A program made the translations under genes and the position numbers. Shown in pieces: positions 32,903 to 46,422 of a stretch of DNA of 64,000 bases. Origin of the DNA: Membranipora membranacea (taxonomy: Eukaryota; Bryozoa; Gymnolaemata; Cheilostomatida; Membraniporidae); contig OU612067.1 of NCBI GenBank assembly GCA_914767715.1, positions 24,648,162 through 24,712,161 of the forward strand. Direction: 5' to 3'. Positions within the stretch are counted from its first letter, which is position 1; each line of letters begins with the position of its first letter. The notes under the pieces are model-generated. The model had not been told where the DNA came from, did not search any database, and was given only the letters and a program-made list of their open reading frames with translations.

Positions 32903-33727
32903 GTGAGTAAAATATGTTTCAAACCATAGAAAGTTAAGCATGATGTCAGCGCATATCCCGCAATGCAACCAACCTAGAATTCCCAGGAGGAATAGGTTAA
33001 ATTCTTAGCTCGAATATTGTATAATTGCCTTGATAAAGCGCCACATTCAATAATAAGCAAAAATCTCAGCCTTTGTAAATCGCAATAACTCTAAGTTATT
33101 TAGTCTGAATTAAACTGTGTGATATCTGACAATAAATAATTGCTCTTTATCTTCAACAATGCAATGCCAGATTTAATATGTTATCATAGGTCTAATCTCT
33201 ACTAAAATCTAATCAAATTTTTTTAGTATTTAATGCTAAACTAAATGCATTACACGGACAAGTGGTCCTATAATCTACTTTATGGTCACATGACATGCTG
33301 TTGGAGATTAATCTTATCATTATATTTTACAGGTGGAGTAGGGATTAAGTTTAGATGCTATTGGTTTAGTTGCATTGTGAGGGAACATAATTTTCTCCCT
33401 TTTGTCTGGGTGTTTTAAAAGTCGGGGCATCTCAAATAAAAAGTAATAATAAACTACACCATAAAATCTGAAAAGCATGCAGTACCATGGAAGCTTAACA
33501 CCTTAATTTTTACAGCAGCTCTAAGAGTGCTTGATTTTTTTTTATATTTGTTGTGAGTTGAGTTGATCAGACTTAAATTGAATTGTATTTTACTTTTGGG
33601 TAAATAATTAGGAAACTATTGATACATACAGTGAATAGTCACCCGAGGCATGACATGGAGTTTTGTTTGCTGAACTGTTCACTTTCCTCTCAGATTATGC
33701 TATATCAAATTTCATATTATATTACAG
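32903..33727 (+). other. Copy C intron 1
   Basis: This intron of about 0.8 kb is collinear with copy A intron 1, including the recurrent tcccgcaatgcaacc element (32,956). It has no coding content. Confidence 0.7.
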
Positions 33728-34056
33728 CAACCAACAAGTCGATAGGCTTGATCCTGTACAATCCTATACCTCGTGATGGAGCTGTTGAAGAAGCTGACAA
33801 TCTACAGTCAGGATTAGAAGCTGTCCGTTGTCGGGTCCTCAGAGACAAATGGACTACCAAACCAGAGCCTAATGCCCTTATAGATAAGTGACTACAGGAT
33901 GCAGCCGAATCCTCACTGCTGATGGTGGGTATCATGTCACATAGTCGAGCAGGAAACCTGAAATGTGAGCCTCACTGTGAGGGTGGGGACCGCTTCATTG
34001 TTATCAACGACATCCTCCTGAAGTTGAAAACGAGGCTTCCTAGAGATTTATCAATG
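33728..34056 (+). pseudogene. Copy C exon 2, broken caspase exon
   Basis: This is close to copy A exon 2 but has an in-frame TGA (A-L-I-D-K-stop, 33,889-33,891). The catalytic motif is changed from S-H-G to S-H-S, and the donor gtgaga is mutated to gagaga at the exon end. Any one of these would disable it. The acceptor and the R-D-G motif remain. Confidence 0.85.
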
Positions 34057-34208
34057 GAGAGATGATTGTCATAATTGGCAAATATAGGTTAATTATTCTC
34101 TCCCTATTTGTTGTTGCATGACACAATCTTCCTCTGACGTTTTGTGATCTTGATTGAGAATATTGAGAGTGAATGGGATGATGTTAATGACTTCCTTATT
34201 GTTGATAG

Positions 34209-34532
34209 GTAACGATGGTACAAGCTTGTCAGCAGTCCGGGGCAGTGGTAGGTAGCCACAAGGATGATATCCCTCTAAGGTGTTCATCTGAGGAGAACAA
34301 CCACATTGTACTAAACAGACCACACACCATGCTTCTCCTGCCTACAATGAGAGATGGATTTGCTAAGCGTGGTGCCTACATTGATTCACTAACACAGCAG
34401 TTAAAACAAGAAGGCCAGAAGACAGACATCTATGAGCTTCATCAAAGAGCTGTTTTGTTCATGACAGAACAATGCAGAAAGAAACAGACAGCAGAGATAA
34501 GGTCGACATTGAAGAAAAGACTCGTGCTTTAA
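34209..34532 (+). pseudogene. Copy C exon 3, open but orphaned
   Basis: It is open from the acceptor ttgatag to TAA and keeps V-Q-A-C-Q-Q, D-D-I and F-A-K-R-G-A-Y. Because exon 1 is frameshifted and exon 2 has lost its donor, I treat it as part of a pseudogene. Its conservation implies that the loss is recent. Confidence 0.8.
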
Positions 34533-36706
34533 ATACAAAGTTCAAACATCTACCATTAGTGACTGTAACAGCATTTAGACTTATTCTTTTTCTGCTGATG
34601 GGTAAAATCTATTATTTGGATGGGTGTCAGGGTCTGACATCTCGTAGATAAGATAATATATATATATATATATAGATAGATCCCCCTTGTTATCAATGGG
34701 AGAAACCTTGGTTTGCCTTTTGCTACAAAATGCTACACATAATTCAGATCTTATATTTTAAACATTGATTAAAACCACATATGACTCCTCTTCCGATGAA
34801 GACAAGTCTAAATCAGTATGTGAACAATTTTCAATTATGATCCGACTTGAATCAAATTATGTTATTTTATTTATCATGATGAAAAACTTTCTGTTCTATA
34901 GTTGACAACCAGCAATATTACCAACAGATATTGATTTCGTTCTATTTTACCTTCAAAATAAAATATTCCCGACCGAACATATGAATGATAACTTGATAAT
35001 TTTTTTTATTAAAAGCTGTCGTTCTTACTGAGTAATAAACTAGCGTATATATTTTTATCAAACCAGAAAATCTTCAAAGTGGAAGGTGAGAATGGACTAT
35101 ACTTGAAACTTTGCACTCCCAGCTCATTATCATTGGACAACATCTTGAAACCTGAACTTAGTTTTCTTTATAATATTTTTTCATCATGTAACACCTTATG
35201 CATAGTATGAATGATTGACAAAAATGTCCATCGGTTCTGGATCAGAAACACAAATCTGTGTATTCCTCTAAATTATTCGCTGATTGACAATGCTGTCCGA
35301 CACTTCTGTGCCTTACCTTTATCCGCAAATTAGGCTTCTGAACTCAAAAATCTGTTTATCAAGCTGGCAGTCTCAGTCCGTTAAGTAAAGAAACCGGGCA
35401 AGTTTATACTCAATCATGAATCTTACGATGGTTGTCTCCCTCTGATAAAAGGACAGACAACTTCCTTATTATTAATAGTGGATCATTGTAAGGCTTAACC
35501 ATGGAAGTTTCAGAGAAACTGCCTGGCTTACCCTCAACACTCCTGATTTTTTCTCTTGATTGACCTCATGATTTGACTTGCAAGTACTACATGCGAAAAG
35601 TTCGAAGACACTGAAGGCTACCTGCTCAATGTCTGGAGATTTATTGTAGAATTGTAGGTGTGAGAGATTGTCATCAGCTAATAAAGTATGCAAAAAAATA
35701 GTTTAGATCCTAGACTAACTAATGATCGCTCTAAACTGGTGATTTTATTAATGTGTTAGTGGTAACATGCTATCAACTGTTGCCTCCTTTCTTCTCCTGA
35801 CTTTTCATCAAATTGGAGTCACAGTTTCTTGCTATCAAATTTTATTTTATGATTTTCTATTTTAATCATCAATTAGTGACCTTCATATTGGCTGACTTCA
35901 CGCAAAATCTTCTTCAAAACCACTAACCAGGCAAGTCCACTGACTCCTAAAAACACATAAAATTAAGAGCGCTCCACATAATTTTCCACCAAGTCCACCA
36001 GCTCAATAGAGGATAGAAAAGGATACCATAATAATTTTAAAATTTGTAACAAGCTCTGATTTTGTTTGTTGACTTTTCAGTTATATATTCATTTATTGCA
36101 TACAAAAGCGATAGCTAAACAACTCGGAAATTAAGAATTAATGTAGAACTGTAGTTATGTAGATATATGACAAGCAGAAATGAGCTCTAGAATTCGGTAT
36201 ATAAACCAGAAAAATTAAAGAGTAGTTAGGTTGGTCAAACACAAAATTGGAAAAAAGTAGTGGTACAAGCTCTGGTATGTATGAGACATGACCAGCCATA
36301 CGGAACAATATATTACCACCAGATGATCGCAACAAACAAATGTAACCGGCTAACCAAAAATACAACAATTATTGTCATACATTTAAATGTGAGAGTGTGG
36401 ATATCTTACAACATACTGAAAATAATAATAAGTAAGCCACTCAACCAAATCTAAAACACGTGGCAATAAGCCTGTATGGATTAGTCACAGAACAGTTATA
36501 TATATGAAAGAAGGTAAATAGCTATCTTTAAAATAGTCAACCCATTACTCTCATTGCAGATAGAGAAGAATTTTTCAAACAGATGATCTGTGAAGAGCAC
36601 AAACAGTTTCCCCCAAGGTAGAAATAGTTTCACCTCTTCACAACTACCTCTCGGCTAATCTACACTTCGAAAAACCCTCTTAGCAAAACAACTTCAAAGA
36701 GTACAT
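34533..36706. repeat. Block downstream of copy C (duplicate of 5,164-7,378)
   Basis: This is collinear with the block downstream of A, with scattered indels and a shorter TA run near 34,653-34,673. Open frames differ between the two copies. I recognise no gene. Confidence 0.75.
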
Positions 36707-37771
36707 ATCACTATCAGATCCACTAATTGTGACATGCTCTTTCAGATTTTGGATAGTTTGAAACCGTATCATCATTTTTTGATCACCTTCCCTTTTACCG
36801 GCAGTGTTTTTGGCAATAAGCGGCTTATTGTGCAACTTATCCATCCAAAATCGCAAATAGAAGTGATAAGTTAGGAGGAGGCTGCCACCAAACTAATTAA
36901 AAAGAGGGTGTGTTTGATCAGCAGCTATTTTTACAAAATGCCTCTTGCTCTGTTAAAAACAATCATAATGAGGATAAATTCAAAAACTCCACCCTTTCTT
37001 CATAACATAGGTTTGGTAAATTGGTGATGTGTTTCCGCTGATGTGCAAGCGGCAGCCACCAGGAGGCAGCCCAACAGCATCAGCAAAATTCACTACAAAG
37101 CACCTGCACCGAATACCTTTAATCCAAAGCACTGTAACATACACTGTGTGGCCCTCAACGCAGACAAGCCACACAGTAGCCCCTCATAGCAGCTGACTTA
37201 ACTTGACAAATTATCTCAGCGTACCAGCCTCAGGCAGACATCCCGTTTTTGGCGGCAGCATCCGGTAGCGGCAAGAAATGCAAACCCCAGTAAATCCCCA
37301 TTGGAAAGATAACAACTAAGGCTATTTTTGCAATGTTTGATTTTTGTTACTGTGATGCAAAGTTGAAATATGAAATTAGGATTCATATCAATGTTCCGGT
37401 TTTCATCAATAAGAAAATCAAAAAACCTAAATTGTCTCGAATTTCATATTTTGATTTGCTGTTTTGGAACAGAAAACAAAAAACAAGATGTATTTTGTTT
37501 TTAAGTATCAGTGCGCAAAATTGAAAGTCAAACGATACTAAATCCCCTTATAAAGTTTGCATACCACAAATTTGGCTCACTGCAGCAGGGATACTACTCA
37601 CTAAATCAGACTGTATTCCAGTACTTTACCAAGTCAGGTCAGTGAGGCAATTCAGACACAAATTATCTATCAGACATCACATTTTGTAGCTATAGTTTCA
37701 ATAATTGATAAGGGAATACATTGGGACTATCATAATCTACAGACAATTGTAAAAGTGTATTATTTTTGTAG
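36707..37771. other. Single-copy spacer left of copy F
   Basis: This stretch is not repeated elsewhere in the window and is somewhat less AT-rich in the middle (37.0-37.3 kb). A 64-codon - strand frame (37,174-36,980) with several Cys is unrecognised. I see no other signal until the acceptor before copy F. Confidence 0.4.
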
Positions 37772-37793
37772 AGTAAAACTGCTAGATTTAGAA

Positions 37794-38276
37794 ATGGCAT
37801 CATTAGCAGAGCGGTGTCTGGAGGATATGATGAGGAAGTATTGTGAGTCTATGGGTAACAAGTTACCAGAGATAGAAGAGCTCAGAGATATCCTGTCTCA
37901 GCTGCGTAATCAGCAGAGGATAGATTTACTACAGAAAAAGTAAAGCCTTGGTACACACCACTGTACCGTGCAGCACGCAAAGGTCACACAGAGATACTGA
38001 GTACACTCCTCACATCTGTCGAGTCAGCGGACAGAATGAAGCTGCTGCTGCCTACATACCCACTTCTACATGCTGCAGCATGGTGTGGTCACACAGACTC
38101 AGTAAAGATGATACTGGACAGTCTGACAGCTGATCAGCAGCTAAAGATCATGTCTGTACAGGATTTGGAATTGACACCTATTTAGGTGGCTGAGATTCGG
38201 GACAGGAAAGACATAGCAGCACTTCTGAGAGACTATCAGTATCAGGCAGAGTGTGTACAGAGGGGTGTGTATAATG
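37794..38276 (+). pseudogene. Copy F exon 1, broken ankyrin exon
   Basis: It starts M-A-S-L-A-E-R-C-L-E and keeps the N-terminal region. A one-base deletion then yields TAA at about 37,941-37,943 (K-K-stop). The remaining ANK repeats are legible in another frame, with a later stop where C-A-G became T-A-G (cct att tag). The donor g|gtgagt at 38,276 is kept. Confidence 0.8.
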
Positions 38277-39119
38277 GTGAGTGAATATATTTCATAATTG
38301 ATAATAGAAATATATTATGCATAATTTGAGTGCTGCTATACGTTTTACAATGTCTGCCAAAGTGCCATTTTCATAAAAATGATGACCTTAGCTTCAAAGG
38401 ACATATACTTCAGAGTATCATATGCTGACTATGCAAACCGCATAAGTGTTTAGAACTTGGGGTTTTTTAGTTTTAGATTCAATACCTGCCTCTAGCAGTA
38501 ATACTAGTAGCTTCGTTTAGGACATAGTTTATTATAAACTTATCCTTTTGGACAGGAGAATAATAATAATGCTTTGTGTTTGCTCATTTAACAAACAATG
38601 AATGGAACCCTCTTCCTTCTCAATATTAGGTGAAGCCAGATTCGAGGATGGCATGGGTTTTTAGATCTAGGTTGAGTTATCCCACAGAAAGTTAAGCATG
38701 ATGTTAGCACAAATCCCACAATGCACCTAACCCGGAGTTCCCAAGAAGAACAGCTTAAAGCGTAAAGCACCATACTAGTACATGCGCAGTTAACCTGACT
38801 CACAATTAATTGTTCATTATCTCCCACAATGCAATGAAAGATTATTTAATAGTTATCATCTCTGATCTCTGTAAAAAGCTGCATAAATTTTTCGGATATT
38901 TAATGCCATATCTGGGCAGGTGGTCATATAACACGCCTGTGGGGGAATAATCTTATCACTATATACAGATGGATAAAGTTGAGATTGTGTTGGTTTAGTT
39001 GCATTATGAGATAACTTAATTTTCTCTCTTAATCATTGTTGTTTTACAAACTTGAGCATCTCAAATAAAGAGTAAAAGAAATCCACACCATGATACAAAA
39101 AGATGATATTATATTACAG
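38277..39119 (+). other. Copy F intron 1
   Basis: This intron is about 0.84 kb and noncoding. It includes the recurrent tcccacaatgca element at about 38,716 and 38,822 and, from 38,955, the start of the segment shared with position 1 of the window. Confidence 0.65.
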
Positions 39120-39167
39120 CAACCGATAAGCCAATAGCCCTGATCCTGTACAATCCAGTATCCCAGT
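39120..39167 (+). pseudogene. Copy F exon 2, truncated after about 16 codons
   Basis: After ttacag it encodes the start of caspase exon 2 and reaches TGA at the place of R-D-G, then changes into module U sequence. It has the same structure as 167-214. No His or Cys motif follows, so copy F has no caspase domain. Confidence 0.75.
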
Positions 39168-41709
39168 GAGAAGATTCATGGATATATGGATAAACACAAC
39201 TTGCTGTGACATAGTTATTTATATCAAGCGATCCGCAATGACTTGTCTCTTGTTGAAGAATTGCATTGCATTGCTGATGTTAGCTGAATATCTCTGATGT
39301 GGGACCCATCTAATTAAACCGCGATGTATCTGGAGTGGCGATCACTGGTGAAGCACACCTGCATCAGATTTTTTCTCATCTTGCCAAAAGTACTGCTAAA
39401 GGCAAATGTTTTAAGTCAGAGTTACTTCCCCTTGACAAAAAAGCAGATAACTCGATTACCTTCCAGAAATCATTTTTTACTTCAATTATGTCGACATGCT
39501 GCAAGATCAGTACTTTTTATCAGCATAGAAAACACATATCATAGAACAATCCACTAAATGAGAGAATCACCAGTTGGGCAGTTCATTGATTTTCGTATCG
39601 TTGGCAATTTGAGGACGGTTTGGAATTGAGATTTTTATTTACATCTTCAATATACTAATCACCTCATTAATCATTGATCATCTCCTGGAGTGTAAACTAA
39701 TCTTAGCTAGCTAGTTTAAGAACTGGCAGTCAGCTGCCTTTTTTGCACACACCTTATGCAGTAAACGCATTTTCCTCTGCTGCGTCAATATCCATAGAAA
39801 TCAGACAATATTCTTACAAGGGTGTATATTTAGTATTATGGTTGCTTGTACATACACTCAGGGGGGTTTACTCTCTATGCATGAACAAAGTGAAATTTTT
39901 GGGCATGATCACATTATCAGTGGATCATTAGAGATAGACGTCCCTTCCCACAATGCATCAAACTTCGCCGTTGCTGTTGCTAGTGTCCTATCCACAAATT
40001 TCAGACTAAGTCAGATATACATCGACCAAAGCTCTGAAGGTCAGAATACCAACCTCCTAGATATTACAAGCGTCGCTCTCAATTGTTCTCATCTTTAAAT
40101 CAAGGTTGAGTACCTAATATCATTATCTGTGTGGAATGGATACCAAGGGGCGATATTGACGCACTGCTCAAAAACAAGACAAGCAAACTTGTTGCACCAG
40201 AATTTTGACTGAATTCAACACTAAATCAGTTAGCGTACTAAGGTCATCGAACTGCTCATAGTCATTAAAAGTAAATATTCCACTATCAAACATCAGCCGA
40301 GAAACTGATGTGTTTAATGATGTGTCAAGGTTGATTTTCTCTACTGCGGAACAAATGTAATACCTCAACCACAGATTGGCCTGCGTTTCTGATAAACTAA
40401 TCAATCAGATCTGAGCATAATATTATTATCATTACGTGGCTTTATATATTGCCACTTCCTTGTAAGATGCAGTAAGGGGAAATTTTGGATTTCACAATGA
40501 GTCATGATTGAAAGGATGCTACATTTTTGCATCACAATTTAACATAAACATCTGGATTCACTGTATCAACACTCTTTACTGCGGTTAGAATACATCACAA
40601 GGTTAGTCAAGTGTAACAGTTTCATTTGCATGAGTGATAAGTAGATGAACTGTCAGTAGGAGCTTCACAGTAACTGATCACAGCAATCTTCTCACAAAGG
40701 TACTTTCTCACAGTAGTAGAGGTTCCTAGTTTATTATAAAATTCAATTTCTTTTGTGCACTGAAGATTGTCTGTATGAGGCTCAACTGAAATGCTGTGTT
40801 AAAAAGTTGATATAGCGATTGGGGTATCTCAATCGAATGGAATTCCCCCTTCCTTTACAATATTGAGCAAAGGCAGATATTTAGTGGGCATCGGTTAAAT
40901 TTGAAATATCTAGCCCTGTAATTGAATCACCCTAGGAATCACACTTATGTCACGAGATCTGAGCGAATATGTGACTTCAATTATAAGTACAGGAACAAGA
41001 CAATTACGATGGCTAGAAACCTCTCTATTATCGTCAAAATGACCTGGCTACCCTGTGTGCCGTCAATCTGGCATTATTTTCAGCTAAAAGTTTGGTTGAT
41101 TCCAATGTCCCTCATATTTGGTGCTAATAAATTATTGAGCGATAGCAAGTTTGCAATAATGCACAGTTTGAGAATTGCTAGGAATTTAACAACGTGTCAC
41201 GAATTGATAAACTTGTTTACATAGCATCTAAGATTAGATTAAACTGTCCAATTACAAGTGGAGAAATAACCTTTATGAATATAGTATGTTTGAAAACAAA
41301 ACTGATCTTTGTTCATTTTTGTTATCGAAACCAGCACATGAGCTGCCCTATAAAACTCATAGACTCATTGATTACCACTAGAATTAATTGCAGACGACTC
41401 ACAATTGTAAGTATTGACATCATACAATAATGAAGATCTTACATAAAACCCTGGAATAATCATTTGAGAGAATAATTAACAATCCGGTCCCAAGCTCTAC
41501 TATGAAATTCAGACTCTTGGATTTACACAAAATAATATCAGGATAGAAGACAGCATTAATTTCACTGATTACTTCATTAAAATAAGGGGCTGCATCAGGA
41601 TAATCGCTGTGTGTGATCAATAGTCAGGATATGTAATGTGAGGTAATATCAAATTAACAAGATACCCTGCATAATAAGAATAAAATGTATATTATATATA
41701 TTTTGACAG
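39168..41709. repeat. Upstream module U, copy 3
   Basis: This is collinear with 215-2,746 and with 21,019-22,892. A 78-codon - strand frame (40,404-40,168) is interrupted by a stop in the other two copies. The right part, from 40,549, belongs to the 4.2-kb tandem duplication. Confidence 0.8.
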
Positions 41710-41729
41710 GATTAACTGCTGCCATAACT

Positions 41730-42198
41730 ATGTCTTCAGAGTCAGCAAAGCAGCGTCTGGAGGATATGATGAGGGAGTATTGTGAGTCTTTTAGTAACGA
41801 GTTACCTGAGATAGAAGAGCTCAGAGATGTGCTGTCTCAGCTGTCTAATCAGCAGAAGATGGATAGACTACAGAAGAAGTACCCACCTTGGTACACACCA
41901 CTGCACCGTGCAGCATTCAGAGATCACACAGAGATACTGAGTACACTCCTCACATCTGTAAAGTCAGCGGATAGAATGAAGCTGCTGCTGACTCCACTCC
42001 CACTTCTTAATCATGCAGCAGACTGTGGTCACACAGAGTCAGTAAAGGTGATACTGGACAGTCTGACAGCTGATCAGCAGCTACAGTTGCTTGGTGAGAC
42101 ACCTATTCAGTATGCTGAGATGTGGGGCAAGAAAGACATAGCAGCACTACTGAGAGAATATCAGTATAAGGCAAAGTGTGTACAGAGAGGAGAGTACG
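41730..42198 (+). CDS. Copy D: intact ankyrin exon without adjacent caspase exons
   Basis: It is identical to the first exon of copy E: acceptor ttttgacag, ATG at 41,730, three ANK repeats (T-P-L-H-R-A-A-F-R-D-H-T-E-I-L; L-L-N-H-A-A-D-C-G-H-T-E-S-V; T-P-I-Q-Y-A-E-M-W-G), and donor g|gtgagt in phase 1. The tandem duplication cut it off from its own exons 2 and 3. It could splice to the E caspase exons as an alternative first exon. It could also splice to the E ANK exon, which is entered in phase 1 and open, giving a protein with twice the repeats. Expression is unknown. Confidence 0.7.
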
Positions 42199-44770
42199 GT
42201 GAGTAAATATGGTTTATATAAAATAATCAAAATGTAAAAAATTAAAGCGCTGCTGTGTGATAACCAAAATTGGTCAACGTTTGATATTCTTACGAATGAT
42301 GTTGCTGGTTACAAAACATATTTATTTTAAAGTAATAATTGATCACTACTCCGACTGCAGTAGGTTCATTGCCCACCGCCAGCTGTAAATCTGGTAATTT
42401 GGTTCTGGAGTACAAGTTATTATAGTCTTGTCATTTGAGACAGGAAAATAATTACCACAGGACCGCTTTGTGTTTGCACACTCAACCCACAGTGAATGAA
42501 TATCCCTATTCCGCCTCAATATTAAGACAAGCCAGAATGGTGGTGGACAGTGGGGTATGGCCTAGGTGTTGTGATGGGGATGCTATTAGAATGTGCATCT
42601 AATAATTTAACTTTGTTTTATTTGGCAATGGTTTTAAACTGAGAAAATTAAATTGTTAATTCTTAACTGCAAACTAAATGTATACTTAATTAGCCCTGAC
42701 TGAATCGAAGAGTAAAGAAAAAATCATGTCTTTCCTTGAACCTAGTACAACCCGTCCAGGTACATAAATTTTGGGAATCATTAGTTTTATTATTGAAACC
42801 ACTAAAGTGTAGACAGACAGATAAATGATTTTAGTAATATTGAGCAGATCTTCCCATTGGAATTGACATTCAATTTTTCTTAGCTTTAGGTAGCAAATTG
42901 GAAATTCTGACGCTGAAATTTGAGCATGATGTAATGCAAATCCCGCAATGCAACCCAAAATACCTAACAAGGACAGGGTAATTTTATAGCTAGAATATTT
43001 CATTCATTTACACAGCCTAACTAGGCCCAGTAATATCCTCTTTAAGGGAGAAAGGAAAATATTCTCCTTTCAAAAGAACTATATTTATTCGTTCCATTTA
43101 AAAATAATCTCAGGCAGTGGCCAATTAATATAAAGACCTAATATCATACTAAGTAAATCGCTATAACACTGGGATGAGCCATTTCAAATGAAATAATGAA
43201 GGAGCGTCATACTCCTACTTGCGCCGCTAACTGACAAATAAAAAATCATTTATCATATCCCACAATGCAATCTCAAATAATGTATGTCATCGTTGGTCCG
43301 ACCTCCGTTGAAATCCAAATAAATATTTCGGCATAAGTCAACTACTATCTATTAGTTATCTGGGCTAGTGGACACGTTATATACTGTAGGGAAATTTGAC
43401 ACGCTATGTGATAAACAAAACCGGTCAAAATTCGATTTTCTTGATAATGATGTGGCTGGCGACAAAAGATTTATATTTTAAAATAATAACTGATAACTAC
43501 TTCGACTGCAGTAGGTTCATTACCCACCACCAGCTGTAAATCTAGTAATTTGGTTCTGGGGTACGATTTATTAAAGTCTTGTCATTTAGGACGCTCAAAA
43601 CACAGTGAATGGATATCCCTCTTCCAACTTAATATTTAGACAAGCCAGAATGGTGGTGGGCGTGGGTTTAGGGCCTAGGTGTTGTGATACGGATGCTAAT
43701 AGAATGGGTAATTAATAATTTAATTTTGTTTTATTTGGCATTGACCTTAAACTGAGAAAATTAAATTGTTAATTCTTAATTATTAATTTGATGTGAAATT
43801 ACCCCTGACCAAATTGAAGAGTAAATGAAGTATCATGTCTTCAATTGATCGTTAGTGATGCAACTGGTCCGGGATCATATGATACCGGCATCGTTAGTTT
43901 AGTAATTGAAACCATTATAGTGGCGACAGATAGACAGATTATTTTTGTATTTGAGCAGCTCTTCCTTTCTGGATATGACGTTCGATTTTGTTTAGATCCC
44001 GGTAGCAATTATGATAATATTGCATGGAAAATTAATATGCAAGCACAGCAAAATGCAACTAACCTGGAACTCCTAGCAAGTACAGGTTAATCCTATATAT
44101 AGCTAAAATATCTTATCACTCACACGACCCAACTAGGACTAGTATTATCCTCTTTAAGAGATAAGGGAAATTAATCTCCATTTATAACAGCTATCTATTT
44201 TTATTTGTTCATTTAAAAATAATCACAGACTGACAACAGTGCCCAATTAATGACTGGACGAAATATCATACTCAGTAAATCGATATAACACTAAGTCATC
44301 AATTCTAAAATGAGCTCTGTGACGCTGTCACCAGGCCATTTAAAATGATATAATGAAGAAGCGCCATACTTCTACTTGCGCTGTAAGCTGACTAATAAAC
44401 AATCATTAAACATATCCGTACGCTGCTGAGTTATGCCTGCCAAGCTTGGTTCCCCTCGCTCACTGACTATGACATAAAGAAGCTAGAGAGCATACAGCGT
44501 CGATGTCTCTATGCTAGACCATTATTCTGAGAGGCTCAGTTCATCAAAGCTTCCCACCCTAGAAACATACATGTCTAACCTCTGCTCACAATATAGTGCC
44601 AAAGTTATCATTGACCCCAACCACATCCTATCACACCTTGTACCATCTAGACAGATTCGACATCGACACTCTGCCAGGTTGACTGATACTCTAATTAAGG
44701 GTCACAGAACAGAGAGCATGAGAAATACAACTTTTTACAAATACGGTGTTTGAGTTTTTTTTTTTAACTC
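42199..44770 (+). repeat. Intron of D, containing two diverged ~1.1-kb repeats and a LINE end
   Basis: About 42,290-43,430 and 43,430-44,440 are diverged tandem copies of each other (both contain ctgcagtaggttcatt and gaaaattaaattgttaattctta). The second ends with the non-LTR RT fragment from 44,417. No coding frame is shared between the two repeats. Confidence 0.7.
44417..44770 (+). pseudogene. LINE RT C-terminal fragment, copy in D intron
   Basis: Same fragment as at 24,975, cut off by the duplication junction before its 3' tail. Confidence 0.75.
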
Positions 44771-45953
44771 ATCATCTGGATTCACTGTATCAACACTCTT
44801 TACTGCGGTTAGAATACATCACAAGGTTAGTCAAGTGTAACAGTTTCATTTGCATGAGTGATAAGTAGATGAACTGTCAGTAGGAGCTTCACAGTAACTG
44901 ATCACAGCAATCTTCTCACAAAGGTACTTTCTCACAGTAGTAGAGGTTCCTAGTTTATTATAAAATTCAATTTCTTTTGTGCACTGAAGATTGTCTGTAT
45001 GAGGCTCAACTGAAATGCTGTGTTAAAAAGTTGATATAGCGATTGGGGTATCTCAATCGAATGGAATTCCCCCTTCCTTTACAATATTGAGCAAAGGCAG
45101 ATATTTAGTGGGCATCGGTTAAATTTGAAATATCTAGCCCTGTAATTGAATCACCCTAGGAATCACACTTATGTCACGAGATCTGAGCGAATATGTGACT
45201 TCAATTATAAGTACAGGAACAAGGCAATTACGATGGCTAGAAACCTCTCTATTATCGTCAAAATGACCTGGCTACCCTGTGTGCCGTCAATCTGGCATTA
45301 TTTTCAGCTAAAAGTTTGGTTGATTCCAATGTCCCTCATATTTGGTGCTAATAAATTATTGAGCGATAGCAAGTTTGCAATAATGCACAGTTTGAGAATT
45401 GCTAGGAATTTAACAACGTGTCACGAATTGATAAACTTGTTTACATAGCATCTAAGATTAGATTAAACTGTCCAATTACAAGTGGAGAAATAACCTTTAT
45501 GAATATAGTATGTTTGAAAACAAAACTGATCTTTGTTCATTTTTGTTATCGAAACCAGCACATGAGCTGCCCTATAAAACTCATAGACTCATTGATTACC
45601 ACTAGAATTAATTGCAGACGACTCACAATTGTAAGTATTGACATCATACAATAATGAAGATCTTACATAAAACCCTGGAATAATCATTTGAGAGAATAAT
45701 TAACAATCCGGTCCCAAGCTCTACTATGAAATTCAGACTCTTGGATTTACACAAAATAATATCAGGATAGAAGACAGCATTAATTTCACTGATTACTTCA
45801 TTAAAATAAGGGGCTGCATCAGGATAATCGCTGTGTGTGATCAATAGTCAGGATATGTAATGTGAGGTAATATCAAATTAACAAGATACCCTGCATAATA
45901 AGAATAAAATGTATATTATATATATTTTGACAGGATTAACTGCTGCCATAACT

Positions 45954-46422
45954 ATGTCTTCAGAGTCAGCAAAGCAGCGTCTGGAGGATATGATGAGGGA
46001 GTATTGTGAGTCTTTTAGTAACGAGTTACCTGAGATAGAAGAGCTCAGAGATGTGCTGTCTCAGCTGTCTAATCAGCAGAAGATGGATAGACTACAGAAG
46101 AAGTACCCACCTTGGTACACACCACTGCACCGTGCAGCATTCAGAGATCACACAGAGATACTGAGTACACTCCTCACATCTGTAAAGTCAGCGGATAGAA
46201 TGAAGCTGCTGCTGACTCCACTCCCACTTCTTAATCATGCAGCAGACTGTGGTCACACAGAGTCAGTAAAGGTGATACTGGACAGTCTGACAGCTGATCA
46301 GCAGCTACAGTTGCTTGGTGAGACACCTATTCAGTATGCTGAGATGTGGGGCAAGAAAGACATAGCAGCACTACTGAGAGAATATCAGTATAAGGCAAAG
46401 TGTGTACAGAGAGGAGAGTACG
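45954..46422 (+). CDS. Copy E exon 1, ankyrin repeats
   Basis: The acceptor is at 45,932-45,933. The 20 nt between it and the ATG are open in the same frame, so an upstream coding exon in phase 1 could be joined. It ends at g|gtgagt in phase 1. Identical to copy D. Confidence 0.85.

Noticed and set aside
40168-40404. 78-codon - strand frame in module U copy 3
   Set aside because: A stop interrupts it in the two other copies (near 1,415 and 21,545), and no family is recognised.
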